This document shows, piece after piece, positions 1 through 8,058 of a DNA stretch of 64,000 nucleotides. The translations under genes and the position numbers were made by a program. Each line of letters starts with the position of its first letter. The first letter of the stretch is position 1. The notes beneath the pieces are model-generated. The model was given only the letters and a program-made list of their open reading frames with translations, made no database searches and was not told the DNA's origin. The stretch lies in NCBI GenBank assembly GCA_945905815.1, contig CAMDQH010000007.1:1-64000 (forward strand). The letters are read 5' to 3'. The DNA comes from Bacteriovorax stolpii (GTDB lineage Bacteria > Bdellovibrionota > Bacteriovoracia > Bacteriovoracales > Bacteriovoracaceae).

Positions 1-653
1 GGAAAACTAAGCTGCGTTTTAGTTTTAAAAGCATGACAATCACTTTTTAACGGGCAGAGTTCACAGCTGGCCTTCCTCGCCTGACAATAAGTTCTCCCAA
101 GGTCCATTAGAGCTTCGTTTAAAGCTCGATAGGAAAGTTTAAAATTAGAAAATATTTTATCTTCATTAAAAAGTTCAAGGATTTTTTTCTGGAGCTTCAA
201 CCCTTTTTCAACCTTCAAACCATATAGTCTAGCAATGACTCTTTCCAAGTTTGCATCAACTGCTAAACCACGAGCATCAGTTCCAATAGCAATCAGCGCG
301 TTGGAGGTATAAGGACCAATACCAGGAATTTCCTGGAGCTTTGAAGCGGTATTAGGAAATTTTCCGTTACACTGGGTAAAAATATATTCAGTGATTTTTT
401 TCAAATTGCGAGCCCGACGATAATAGCCAAGCCCTTTCCAAGCTACGACAACTTCTTCCTCAGTAGCAGTTGCCAGGCTTTCAAGATCCGGAAACTTCTG
501 CAAGAATCTTTCATAGTGATTCTTTACCGTTCCCACTGTTGTTTGCTGAAGCATGATTTCTGAAACAAGTGTTCCATAAATAGTTCGCTTTTTTCTCCAG
601 GGAAGATCAGTAAAATCTGTTTGAGACCATTGAATAAGTTTTTGAAGACTCAT
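1..653 (-). CDS. mutY: A/G-specific adenine glycosylase, 5' part (runs off the left edge)
   Basis: Base-excision repair enzyme that removes adenine mispaired with 8-oxoguanine. About 217 codons are in the window; the C-terminal NUDIX-like domain is outside it. I translated the reverse strand from the ATG at 653: the HhH-GPD fold is clear, with the catalytic glutamate in SEIMLQQT (residue 32), the helix-hairpin-helix EIPGIGPYT, the catalytic aspartate in AVDANLERVIARLYG, and the iron-sulfur ligands in the pattern C-x6-C-x2-C-x5-C (CQARKASCELCPLKSDC). No stop or frameshift interrupts the visible part. The gene starts 9 nt after the VWA-like gene and no clear ribosome binding site is seen, so it is probably translated from the same leftward message as the XRE and VWA genes. 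Confidence 0.95.
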   Translation of the reverse strand, partial: MSLQKLIQWSQTDFTDLPWRKKRTIYGTLVSEIMLQQTTVGTVKNHYERFLQKFPDLESLATATEEEVVVAWKGLGYYRRARNLKKITEYIFTQCNGKFPNTASKLQEIPGIGPYTSNALIAIGTDARGLAVDANLERVIARLYGLKVEKGLKLQKKILELFNEDKIFSNFKLSYRALNEALMDLGRTYCQARKASCELCPLKSDCHAFKTKTQLSF

Positions 654-662
654 ATTAGGATT

Positions 663-1439
663 CTAACGACAACTCTTGGCCAAGTCATCAACCATATCTA
701 AGAGTTGTGAGGCCATTATAGGGTCTTTATCTCCGCGAAATGTTCCATGCTTAGATTCAATATAATCAGCAAAGTCTTTTGAAAATTCATAGATATCGGT
801 AATGATCACTAATTTTTTAGCATCTGATCGTTCAATCCAGTCAATCATGCGTTTAGCATCATTGAGACCTTGATTGTTACAAAGGGCATCCATTGCGCCC
901 GCCTGCTTAATCGACGTATCAAACATCATGACATTAACTTTCTGATTGAACGGGCAACTTGAATCGAGTTGCTTCATCATACTCTTGCGAAAGCATCCAC
1001 CCTCTTTATCCGAAAAATCCATCTCGCGCATCGATGAACTGGTATCAATCCAAAGATCAAGTTTGAAATTCGCTTTGACTTCTTTACGGGCCTTACCACA
1101 AAAAATATCAAAGTAATTATTGGAATCACAATTGATGAGATCGGTATCAATGCCATTGCCTGATTTTATGGACGGTGTCTTTTCATTTACAGCTTTATCT
1201 ATATTAACGTCAGTGCTGTCGGAATCCTTTTTATACAATCCAAACTGTGGATCAAAACAAAAATCTCCCATCTCTTGGCATTTTAGTTCTGCCGTCATTG
1301 AACGAAGGACGTAGGGTCTTTCATTAATCATTTGCTGAACTTCAGCTTTTTTATGCGCAGAAATAAACCATACCTCAATAGACAGAGGTGCAGCATAAGC
1401 GCTTTGAACAAGAATAAAACTTAAGATCAGTCTGATCAT
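663..1439 (-). CDS. Secreted VWA-like protein
   Basis: Function unknown. Residues 1-16 form a signal peptide (AYA-A cleavage), so the protein is exported. Around residues 126-220 it looks like a von Willebrand A fold: a hydrophobic strand leads into the MIDAS-like D-x-S-x-S motif (DTSSS, residues 132-136), and a later strand VIITD ends in an aspartate at 215. Eight cysteines in the mature part suggest disulfide bonds. VWA domains bind proteins through a metal ion; no partner is evident. The start codon overlaps the stop of the XRE regulator gene by one base (TAATG), so the two are translationally coupled, and mutY follows 9 nt later. The VWA call rests on the motif and predicted topology, not on a search. 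Confidence 0.7.
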   Translation of the reverse strand: MIRLILSFILVQSAYAAPLSIEVWFISAHKKAEVQQMINERPYVLRSMTAELKCQEMGDFCFDPQFGLYKKDSDSTDVNIDKAVNEKTPSIKSGNGIDTDLINCDSNNYFDIFCGKARKEVKANFKLDLWIDTSSSMREMDFSDKEGGCFRKSMMKQLDSSCPFNQKVNVMMFDTSIKQAGAMDALCNNQGLNDAKRMIDWIERSDAKKLVIITDIYEFSKDFADYIESKHGTFRGDKDPIMASQLLDMVDDLAKSCR

Positions 1440-2023
1440 TAAAATTCAACGTTCCTTTGTCGGAAGTAGCGAAAAATCGCGTCTCCCAAATCCACTACTA
1501 AGTCGCGGTCATTACCATCAAGACTTAAAAAATCATTCATATATGCTTTCTGTCTTGGAGATAAAGTCTCTAGTTTTTCTCTGATCGTTATCTCCGTTTT
1601 AACCGGACCTACGGTATGTTCACCAAAAGGCATCTGATGTTTCTTTCCCGCAATATTAATGGTGGCTGTCGTTTTTGTTTTCGATTCAGCTTGCATCGCA
1701 GGAGGTTCATCGGCCACACGTGCCTTCTGTTCGGCTACTTTCTGATCTTTATAAAACTGCACGAGTCTCTTTAGTGTCTCGGTTGAATCTTCTTCCACAC
1801 CATCAATGATTTCGTGCAAAGGGATATTGAGTGTTGCAATTATATTTGCAACTAGCTGCTCATCCACGGTACTAGTTTTCAAATTGAGAAAACGACTCAT
1901 GGTCGAAATCCCTACATTCATCATCTCAGACAGATCTTTTTGAGTTAATCCTCCCCTTAATTGCATATACTTACGCACTGTGGCCAGGAAGTTTTCAAGA
2001 AAGTCTGAATTAAATCTAATCAT
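1439..2023 (-). CDS. XRE-family (HTH_3-like) transcriptional regulator
   Basis: A 194-residue DNA-binding protein. Residues about 22-46 carry a Cro/CI-type helix-turn-helix (LTQKDLSEMMNVGISTMSRFL), followed by a short helical dimer-like part and, from about residue 80 on, a polar region rich in charged residues that ends in a compact C-terminal helix pair. The C-terminal part is not recognised. It heads a leftward set with the VWA-like gene (1-nt overlap) and mutY, and is divergent from the pentapeptide-repeat gene. The shared intergenic region holds two inverted repeats on top of the rightward promoter, a typical place for autoregulation; this is inferred from position only. Confidence 0.8.
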   Translation of the reverse strand: MIRFNSDFLENFLATVRKYMQLRGGLTQKDLSEMMNVGISTMSRFLNLKTSTVDEQLVANIIATLNIPLHEIIDGVEEDSTETLKRLVQFYKDQKVAEQKARVADEPPAMQAESKTKTTATINIAGKKHQMPFGEHTVGPVKTEITIREKLETLSPRQKAYMNDFLSLDGNDRDLVVDLGDAIFRYFRQRNVEF

Positions 2024-2083
2024 ACATACCTCTCAGATATCCTTGTCGGTTTGCAAATAAATTCCTTAATGCAATTTTATTTC

Positions 2084-2112
2084 TTGACGCAATATGTCAA
2101 ATATCATATGAT
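2084..2112 (+). promoter_or_regulatory. Sigma-70-type promoter with overlapping inverted repeats
   Basis: TTGACG (2084-2089), a 17-nt spacer, then TATGAT (2107-2112). The -35 box is part of TTGAC-N7-GTCAA (2084-2100) and the -10 box overlaps the perfect palindrome ATCATATGAT (2103-2112). A leftward TTGACA (complement of 2095-2100) with TAAAAT 15 nt further may drive the regulator gene, so the two promoters would interleave. The repeats are candidate operators for the divergent XRE protein. A start near 2119 would place the pentapeptide gene's first codon at 2148. Confidence 0.6.
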
Positions 2113-2147
2113 TGCAGACAGGAAACAAACAAAGGTCGGAGGAGACC

Positions 2148-2561
2148 ATGATCACCAAAACACTTGAAATGACTCAGGAAGATCAAACAGCAAGCTACCA
2201 AATGATTAAGGATGAGCATTTAGCTTCACTTGTAGTAACCTCCCAAACTCTTGCAGGTTCAAAGATTAATTTGAGCTCCTACCAGCAAGTGGTTTTCTCC
2301 GACTGTGTTTTCTATGCTGTAGAGTTTCAAATGGTTACATTCGAAAACTGTGTTTTTGATAATTGCAACTTTGAATTTTCTCACATTCGTAAGTGCAAGT
2401 TCAAGAATTGCAGCTTTAATAATTGCACATGGAAAGCCACTTCAACAATAAATACTATTTATGTGAACTGTGTTCTTGATCAGTACCTCTCCCAATTGAC
2501 TGAGGTAAATGACAACGAGACTGCATTCACATCTGATATTCAACTGCTCATTGCATGCTAA
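2148..2561 (+). CDS. Cysteine-rich pentapeptide-repeat-like protein
   Basis: A 137-residue protein with no signal peptide. From about residue 50 to 110 it shows the rhythm of pentapeptide repeats: an aromatic or aliphatic residue every fifth position alternating with N-C or E-C pairs (for example FENCVFDNCNF, KCKFKNCSFNNCTW). Such repeats fold into a right-handed quadrilateral beta-helix; the role here is unknown. The start at 2148 is chosen because GGAGGAG lies 6-10 nt upstream and because the earlier possible codon at 2112 overlaps the -10 box of the promoter. It is divergent from the XRE regulator and is followed 12 nt later by a very small hydrophobic ORF. The many cysteines could bind metal or simply be stacked asparagine/cysteine ladder residues. 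Confidence 0.7.
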   Translation: MITKTLEMTQEDQTASYQMIKDEHLASLVVTSQTLAGSKINLSSYQQVVFSDCVFYAVEFQMVTFENCVFDNCNFEFSHIRKCKFKNCSFNNCTWKATSTINTIYVNCVLDQYLSQLTEVNDNETAFTSDIQLLIAC

Positions 2562-2573
2562 AAGGCGGGTGAT

Positions 2574-2654
2574 ATGAACTTAGGATTTTATGGATTAACA
2601 CTTATGATTAACATCTTCGGCCTGGCGGTCCTAATTAAGGCCTACGGGATTTAG
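2574..2654 (+). CDS. Putative 26-residue hydrophobic membrane peptide
   Basis: The frame encodes MNLGFYGLTLMINIFGLAVL followed by six residues (IKAYGI). This is a single predicted transmembrane helix with no charged residue before the near-C-terminal lysine. It begins 12 nt after the pentapeptide gene stop, behind GGCGGGTGAT, which can act as a modest ribosome binding site, and it ends 27 nt before a strong terminator. Position and composition favour a real small membrane protein in the same transcript, but at this length chance cannot be excluded. Confidence 0.4.
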   Translation: MNLGFYGLTLMINIFGLAVLIKAYGI

Positions 2655-2675
2655 CCAAGTTGATGAGTTCTACCC

Positions 2676-2716
2676 AAAAAGCCTCTCATTAACTCGCGGT
2701 TAATGAGAGGTTTTTG
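2676..2716 (+). terminator. Rho-independent terminator
   Basis: Perfect 12-bp stem CCTCTCATTAAC / GTTAATGAGAGG (2682-2693 and 2699-2710) with a 5-nt loop TCGCG, followed by TTTTT and preceded by AAAAA. It ends the pentapeptide/small peptide transcript. Confidence 0.92.
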
Positions 2717-2803
2717 AGGTTAAAACGTGTAACTCTTTCAAAAATCAAGATTCTATCTCAACATCATTCTAGAGTTCATCTTGTAACCTTACAAAGGATG
2801 AAT

Positions 2804-3289
2804 ATGAAAGCACTCCTAATCTCATCATTACTCATCTTGTCTGCGACAGCACTTGCACAAGATATTTTTGTTATAAAAAAGAGTATGAATCCTAAAAATG
2901 TTCTTCATTTCAAGGCTGAGGTTACGGCATGTAAACTAAAAGCACCTGCGGTTTCCAGCTACTGGGTTATGGGTGAAGATGACGGCCATATTGAAGGTTT
3001 ACTTTCAAAAGAACTTCCATACTTTGCACCGAAAATTTCGTATACGAAAGAAACTGAAGCTGACTTTTCAATTGGGGCCATGGAAAAGATGGGATCAAAA
3101 ATTCCTGACAAGAGCATCAGAGTTCGTCTTGAAGATTGTAAGGCCAAAGCTTTTATTAACCTAAATGGGCAGGAAATCCAGATCAATGAAATTTATGTGA
3201 GTGTGAACTTATTTATGTCAGTTAAGTATATGACGATTGCGGGTATAGCGCCCAATGGTGAAAAAGTTAGTCACAGAATTGAAAACTAA
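2804..3289 (+). CDS. Exported DUF4833-like protein
   Basis: A 161-residue protein. The start at 2804 is preferred: the ribosome binding site AAAGGA lies just upstream and the reading frame then opens with a good signal peptide (residues 1-18, cleavage after ALA). The mature part begins with the DIFVIKKSMNPKNVLHF pattern and contains SSYWVMGEDDGH, which resemble what I recall of the DUF4833 family (an initial FVI-x-R/K-S strand, then a YW-I/V strand). No catalytic residue pattern is seen and the role is unknown. Two cysteines (in TACK and EDCK) could form a disulfide. It follows a strong terminator, so it must have its own promoter; it converges with lolA, the two stop codons sharing the bases CTAA. 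Confidence 0.7.
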   Translation: MKALLISSLLILSATALAQDIFVIKKSMNPKNVLHFKAEVTACKLKAPAVSSYWVMGEDDGHIEGLLSKELPYFAPKISYTKETEADFSIGAMEKMGSKIPDKSIRVRLEDCKAKAFINLNGQEIQINEIYVSVNLFMSVKYMTIAGIAPNGEKVSHRIEN

Positions 3290-3897
3290 CCGTTAATAAT
3301 TTTAGTCTTGGGCGGTGGAGTAAATTCAAAATGCTTCGCCGGAAAAGATGTGTCTTCTTTAAAATCTAAAAATTTAAGATTCACTTTTCTTCCATCTGCA
3401 TAAATCAAAGTCATTTTTTCAAATTCGCTCATCTTTTGAACTGACTTTGCTTCTTTCGTTGCATGGAATGTAACTTCTTTCAGAGTGAGTTCTTTTTGAA
3501 CCGTCTTTACGAAAGTAAGTGAAAGGTCATTACCAGAATACTTATAAGTAAATAGTTTAGAGCCTTCAATGCCATTACGAATTGAATCTAGAAACTTTGT
3601 CAGGGGAAGCTTTTGAGATTTTTGAATTGTTACCTGACCCTGTTCATCTTCAACAAACGGAGGCATGTAGTACCAGCTCTTATTTGGGTTACTAACAAAA
3701 GATGAAGGGTTGGGTGAAATAATTTCAAAACGAATATGACCTGGAAACATATAATCAATTTTTCCAAAGCTCTTCTTTTCTTTACCAGTTGCCATTGAAA
3801 TGATGCTTTCTTCAAAATTAGCGGAGAAAGAACTAGGCACAAACCCCTTAGCAAAAGTCAGGGTTGAAAATATTAATGAAAGAAACAAAATTTTCAT
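3286..3897 (-). CDS. lolA: Outer-membrane lipoprotein carrier LolA-like protein
   Basis: Periplasmic chaperone that carries lipoproteins from the LolCDE complex to the outer membrane. A 16-residue signal peptide is followed by the LolA-type unclosed beta-barrel pattern: early SFSANFEESI, then the strand region GKIDYMFPGHIRFEIISPNPSSFVSN and NKSWYYMPPF (the family's R-F-x-Y/I...P...W-x-Y segment), and a late hydrophobic/aromatic strand set. Length (203) is normal for the family. It lies downstream of smc on the same strand, but a good terminator sits between them, so it should have its own promoter near that gap. Its stop overlaps that of the convergent DUF4833-like gene. Confidence 0.85.
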   Translation of the reverse strand: MKILFLSLIFSTLTFAKGFVPSSFSANFEESIISMATGKEKKSFGKIDYMFPGHIRFEIISPNPSSFVSNPNKSWYYMPPFVEDEQGQVTIQKSQKLPLTKFLDSIRNGIEGSKLFTYKYSGNDLSLTFVKTVQKELTLKEVTFHATKEAKSVQKMSEFEKMTLIYADGRKVNLKFLDFKEDTSFPAKHFEFTPPPKTKIING

Positions 3898-3912
3898 GGG
3901 GATCCTAGATTA

Positions 3913-3953
3913 TAAAAAGGGGAAGGCTTCCTCTTACTGAAGTCGCTTTCCCC
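3913..3953 (-). terminator. Rho-independent terminator after smc
   Basis: Read leftward, GGGGAAAGC (complement of 3945-3953) pairs with GCCTTCCCC (complement of 3919-3927), one G-T pair, and is followed by TTTTT (complement of 3914-3918). It lies 12 nt past the smc stop. Confidence 0.85.
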
Positions 3954-3965
3954 TGCCACAAAGCA

Positions 3966-6900
3966 CTAATGGAGCTGAACAGAAACGGCCTTAGATACGC
4001 CAGGCTCCTGCATAGTAACGCCATACAAGGTGTCGTTAAGTTCCATGGTCTTTTTATTATGAGTAATTAAAATAAACTGGGACTCAGAACTCATCTCTCT
4101 TAAGAGTTCTGCAAATCTACCTACGTTAGCATCATCAAGAGGAGCATCAACCTCATCCAATAAACAGAATGGAGAAGGCTTAACAAGGAAAATAGAAAAA
4201 ATAAGTGATACTGCAGTCATTGCTTTCTCACCACCTGACATAAGCGTGATAGAAGTCATTTTCTTGCCAGGAGGCTTCGCCACAATATCAACGCCACATT
4301 CGATAGAATCAAGGTCACCAATGATCTCAAGTCTTGCTTCACCACCACCAAAAATGATTGGAAACACTTTGGAAAATCTCTCATTAACTTCTGAGAAGGC
4401 TTCTTTGAAGCGTTCCTTCGATTTTTCGTCAATATGAGATATCGCTGTTTGGAGATCTGTCAGAGATTTCTTTAATTCTTCTTCCTGAGTTTTCAAAAAG
4501 TCATAACGAAGTTTTTGACGGTTATAATCTTCAATCGCGGCCCAGTTAATCTCACCGAGACGGTTAAATTCCGTTTTATAATCTTTGTATTTCTCTTTAG
4601 CTTCCTTAATCTGGCCAGGAAAGCGTTTCTCAAACTCATACTCTTGAACAAGTATTGCCTTAGGTCCGTCTTCAGTTTCCATCATATACATAGAAGAGAG
4701 ATCTTTTAGGTCGGTCACTTTATCCGAAACAATTTCAAGATGCTTCATGATGACCGATCGAAGATCAATCTTGTAGCGCTCGAATACATCTTTTGCCAGG
4801 AGTTCTTCTTCAAGAATAATCTGAGTCGTTTTAAGCTCTAGCTCAACATTTTCTTTTTCAATTTTATTGATTCGTGAATTGATATCTTTGAGTTCAGATT
4901 CTTTTTCCTGCATACAGAGAAGGACTTGGGCAATCTGATCTTTCAAAAGATCTAGAAAAGTTTCTTTATCAGAGAGAACTTCTGACATATCACAGTTTGA
5001 GGCTTCAACAGTCTCTACTTCTTTGTGAGCATTTTCGATTTCAGATTGATAAATTTCAAGTAACTCAATATTTGCTTGTTGTTTTTCTTTGTAGCGTTCA
5101 ATTTGAGAATTAACATCTTCGATTTGGGATTTCAAAGATGATAACTGCTGCTGGTAGCTTTGGGCCTTAACCTTGAGCTCCATCATATCATCGCGCTCGT
5201 TCTCAAAAGTAATTTTAAGCTCATGAAATCGAGACTCAAGATCAGCAACGTCCGAAGAAAGAGCTTTAACTTCACTCTCCAAGCTTTCTTTCGCAATCAA
5301 TAAAGTTTCATCTGATTCAAGAAGATCGAGACGAGATTTAGAAGTTTCTTGCTTACGGCCAATGAGGATTTGTAAGCGAGATGAATTTGAAGACTGGTTA
5401 GCTTCTTTAGATTCAAGAGCGGCCTTAGTCCCTACGAAAACAGTGTTAATATCATTAAAATCTTTCATCGTGCTTTCTAAGCTTAGGCGCTTGTCAGCAA
5501 GTTTGATTTCAACTTCTTTAAGAGTAATTTCTAGAGCAGTTAGTTCCGTTTGTTTCGCTTCAAGCTCAATACTCATTTCTTGAATCAGGTTATTTCGTTG
5601 AACAATCCCCTGTGCTTCTGAATTTGAATCATTACGAATACCGTAAATAACAGAATTACCCACTTTTTTAATCAGAACCTTGCCATCTTTAGAAACGAGC
5701 CCTTTGAACTGAATCTCAGGATTAATTTTTGAAGCAAGTTCAGCAGTTAAGTTTTCAACTACAAAAAAGCCGTTAAGGATTTTTGAAAGTTTGTCTGAAT
5801 AGTCAGTATTGTTAATTCTAACGATGTCAGACAATGCCCTCATACCTTGGCAGCCTTGAGTTTCAAGTCGGCCAACAGATTCCGTTGAAATCATCGAATC
5901 TTGAGGCCATAGCATATCAACCGTAGCATCAAAGTCTGTCACGTAGTTTGCAAAAGCATCTTTATTGGCAGTTGCAAGTACAGCATCGAGTGATTCACCG
6001 ATCAACTGTTCAACCGCGACAGCGTATTCTGGGTCACATTCAATCAACTTACCAAGTACTTCAATCGTACCGTCAGTAATTTTGTTAACGAGTTTTACTG
6101 CTCCAGCGCGATGGCCATCGGCAGAGTTATTAATTTCAATTAATGAATTACGCTTGGATTCAAGCTGAATAACGAAACGTGAAAGCTCACGAAATTTAAT
6201 TTCATTCGCTCTCATTTCACTGTTAAGAAACTCTACTTCATCCTTGAGAGTAGGTAGAAGAATTTGTAACTCCTCTACCTTCGCCTGAGAAGACTTCACT
6301 TTCGCGCGGTCTCTCATTAAGTCATCCGTGAAATTCGACGTACTCTTTTCTAATGTTTCAATTTCTAATGTATAGTCCTGGAGTAAACGGGCATATTCTT
6401 CAAGCTTGGAGCTATTTTTGAAGGCTTCGTTATCCAGTGAATGGAATTTTTCTTTTGAAGCTGAAAGATTGCGACGCTTCTCATGCAATTCTTCTTCCAG
6501 GTCAAACATTTGCGTTTTAAGAAGCTCTACTTTTTCCTCTAGCGATGAAAAATCCATTTGCTCGTAGTTGTTGGACTCAAGCTCAACTAATTGAGCACTA
6601 AGTGCTTCTAAGCGCTCAGAGCGCTTTTCAATATCAAGATTTAGTTCTTCGTTTTCGCTATTGGCGCGGTCGATATGCTTTTCTTTATCAATTAATGATT
6701 TTTTAAGGTGCTTAACTTTTTCCTCAGAAGCCGCGAGTTCACGCGAATGCTCATTATAGTCGTCCTGAGCTACATCAATTTTCTCGATGAGATCTGTCTT
6801 TTGTATCTTTTCATCTTCCAATAGAAGATCAATCTGAGATTTTCTGAGACTTAGGTTTGTATGATCATTGTTACGCGTTTCAAGCATGTCATTAGCATTA

Positions 6901-7643
6901 ACATAATCTTGAATGTAGTCATGCATACGGTGGGATTCAACGATCAATTCATATTTACGGATTCGTTCACGAAGAGTTTTGGCTTTTTCAGCCTTCTCCG
7001 CTTGAAGCTCAAGTTTTTTAAGATTTTTATATATTTCATTTTGAAGATCTTCAAGACGAGTCAAATTTGATTCAGTATTTTCAATCTTTTTAAGTGATTC
7101 ACGTTTACGAAGCTTGAATTTTGTAATCCCAGCAACTTCCTCAATCATTACACGACGCTCTTCAGGCTTAGCATTAACCAACTTGTTAATTTCACCCTGA
7201 GCAATAATAGAATAAGATTTTGCCCCTGCACCTGTATCCATAAATACTTCATGGATATCTTTCAGTCGAGCTTGCTCGTTATTAATACGGTATTCAGTGT
7301 CCCCGTTTCTGTAAAGCTTACGAGTAAGATGAATCTCGGCCGGTTTAGCAACAGTTCCATTAATATGTATGTGCTTACCATTTATGTTATCAAGTACAAG
7401 CGTAACCTCAGCAAAAGAAGCTGGACTATATTTAGAAGAACCAGCAAAGATCAAATCCTTCATGCTGGTACCGCGAAGGTGTTTGGCAGATTGTTCGCCC
7501 ATAACCCAAAATAGTGCGTCTACGATATTTGATTTACCGCAACCATTGGGTCCAACGATCCCTGTAATACCTTCATCGAAAATTATAGTTGTTTTGTCTT
7601 TGAAGGATTTAAATCCCTGAATGATGAGCCTGTTTAGTCTCAT
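3966..7643 (-). CDS. smc: Chromosome segregation ATPase SMC
   Basis: Ring-shaped ATPase that organises and compacts the chromosome with ScpA/ScpB. At 1225 residues it is full length. The N-terminal head carries Walker A (GPNGCGKSN, residues 31-39) and the Q-loop; residues about 165-500 and 690-1030 are long heptad coiled coils; residues about 520-690 are the hinge (DGTIEVLGKLIECDPEYA, glycine-containing). The C-terminal head has the ABC signature (LMSGGEKAM), Walker B (FCLLDEVDAPLDD) and the H-loop ITHNKKTM. It is followed by a terminator, so it is probably transcribed on its own. A 23-codon upstream frame stops at the smc start codon (see findings). No scp genes are in the window. Confidence 0.98.
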   Translation of the reverse strand: MRLNRLIIQGFKSFKDKTTIIFDEGITGIVGPNGCGKSNIVDALFWVMGEQSAKHLRGTSMKDLIFAGSSKYSPASFAEVTLVLDNINGKHIHINGTVAKPAEIHLTRKLYRNGDTEYRINNEQARLKDIHEVFMDTGAGAKSYSIIAQGEINKLVNAKPEERRVMIEEVAGITKFKLRKRESLKKIENTESNLTRLEDLQNEIYKNLKKLELQAEKAEKAKTLRERIRKYELIVESHRMHDYIQDYVNANDMLETRNNDHTNLSLRKSQIDLLLEDEKIQKTDLIEKIDVAQDDYNEHSRELAASEEKVKHLKKSLIDKEKHIDRANSENEELNLDIEKRSERLEALSAQLVELESNNYEQMDFSSLEEKVELLKTQMFDLEEELHEKRRNLSASKEKFHSLDNEAFKNSSKLEEYARLLQDYTLEIETLEKSTSNFTDDLMRDRAKVKSSQAKVEELQILLPTLKDEVEFLNSEMRANEIKFRELSRFVIQLESKRNSLIEINNSADGHRAGAVKLVNKITDGTIEVLGKLIECDPEYAVAVEQLIGESLDAVLATANKDAFANYVTDFDATVDMLWPQDSMISTESVGRLETQGCQGMRALSDIVRINNTDYSDKLSKILNGFFVVENLTAELASKINPEIQFKGLVSKDGKVLIKKVGNSVIYGIRNDSNSEAQGIVQRNNLIQEMSIELEAKQTELTALEITLKEVEIKLADKRLSLESTMKDFNDINTVFVGTKAALESKEANQSSNSSRLQILIGRKQETSKSRLDLLESDETLLIAKESLESEVKALSSDVADLESRFHELKITFENERDDMMELKVKAQSYQQQLSSLKSQIEDVNSQIERYKEKQQANIELLEIYQSEIENAHKEVETVEASNCDMSEVLSDKETFLDLLKDQIAQVLLCMQEKESELKDINSRINKIEKENVELELKTTQIILEEELLAKDVFERYKIDLRSVIMKHLEIVSDKVTDLKDLSSMYMMETEDGPKAILVQEYEFEKRFPGQIKEAKEKYKDYKTEFNRLGEINWAAIEDYNRQKLRYDFLKTQEEELKKSLTDLQTAISHIDEKSKERFKEAFSEVNERFSKVFPIIFGGGEARLEIIGDLDSIECGVDIVAKPPGKKMTSITLMSGGEKAMTAVSLIFSIFLVKPSPFCLLDEVDAPLDDANVGRFAELLREMSSESQFILITHNKKTMELNDTLYGVTMQEPGVSKAVSVQLH

Positions 7644-7928
7644 GGTGCCTCTCGTCTAGTGTTTGTGTGTGACCACCAACTCTTAAGAAAACTTCCACAT
7701 CTTGTGTCCATTTTAGTCAGATAAATTTGATGATGAGTTATAATCCCGAAACATTGTGGGCCTGTCTATACTTTTCGCTCTTACCGAGTCTTGCAGAGGA
7801 GTCAATGACTCAACGCTTGATTTAGGAATAAGGGGAAATAGACCACCCCCAGAAGGATCCATCGCTGGTAATTCATGATTTTGGGCATTGGCATGCCAAA
7901 TGCTCACTCTAAACGTAAGGAGAATCGT
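7644..7928. other. 285-nt intergenic region between smc and the 42-residue ORF
   Basis: No convincing long gene. On the minus strand a 23-codon frame (7640-7711) ends in ATGA at the smc start, and a hydrophobic 24-codon frame lies at 7802-7876; neither has a clear ribosome binding site. The perfect 12-bp palindrome TTGGCATGCCAA is at 7888-7899. No confident promoter hexamers were found for smc. Confidence 0.5.
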
Positions 7929-8057
7929 ATGAAAATACATCTAATCCGCGAGAGCAAAAAACTTATTAAAGAGGTTATGCAATATTTGAGAAAAAGAATT
8001 AAAAAGGTATTTAGTCCATCAAGAGATAAAGACCACAGGGACATTTCAGCGATTTGA
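7929..8057 (+). CDS. Putative small basic protein, 42 residues
   Basis: Unknown. The frame starts with ATG 7 nt after AAGGAG, the best reason to believe in it. The product is strongly basic and helical (MKIHLIRESKKLIKEVMQYL, then RKRIKKVF), which would suit a nucleic-acid or membrane-surface binding peptide; that is inference. A longer start at 7875 in the same frame has no ribosome binding site. The stop lies 1 nt from the end of the convergent Crp/Fnr gene. A 12-bp palindrome is centred about 35 nt upstream of the start. Confidence 0.45.
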   Translation: MKIHLIRESKKLIKEVMQYLRKRIKKVFSPSRDKDHRDISAI

Positions 8058-8058
8058 A

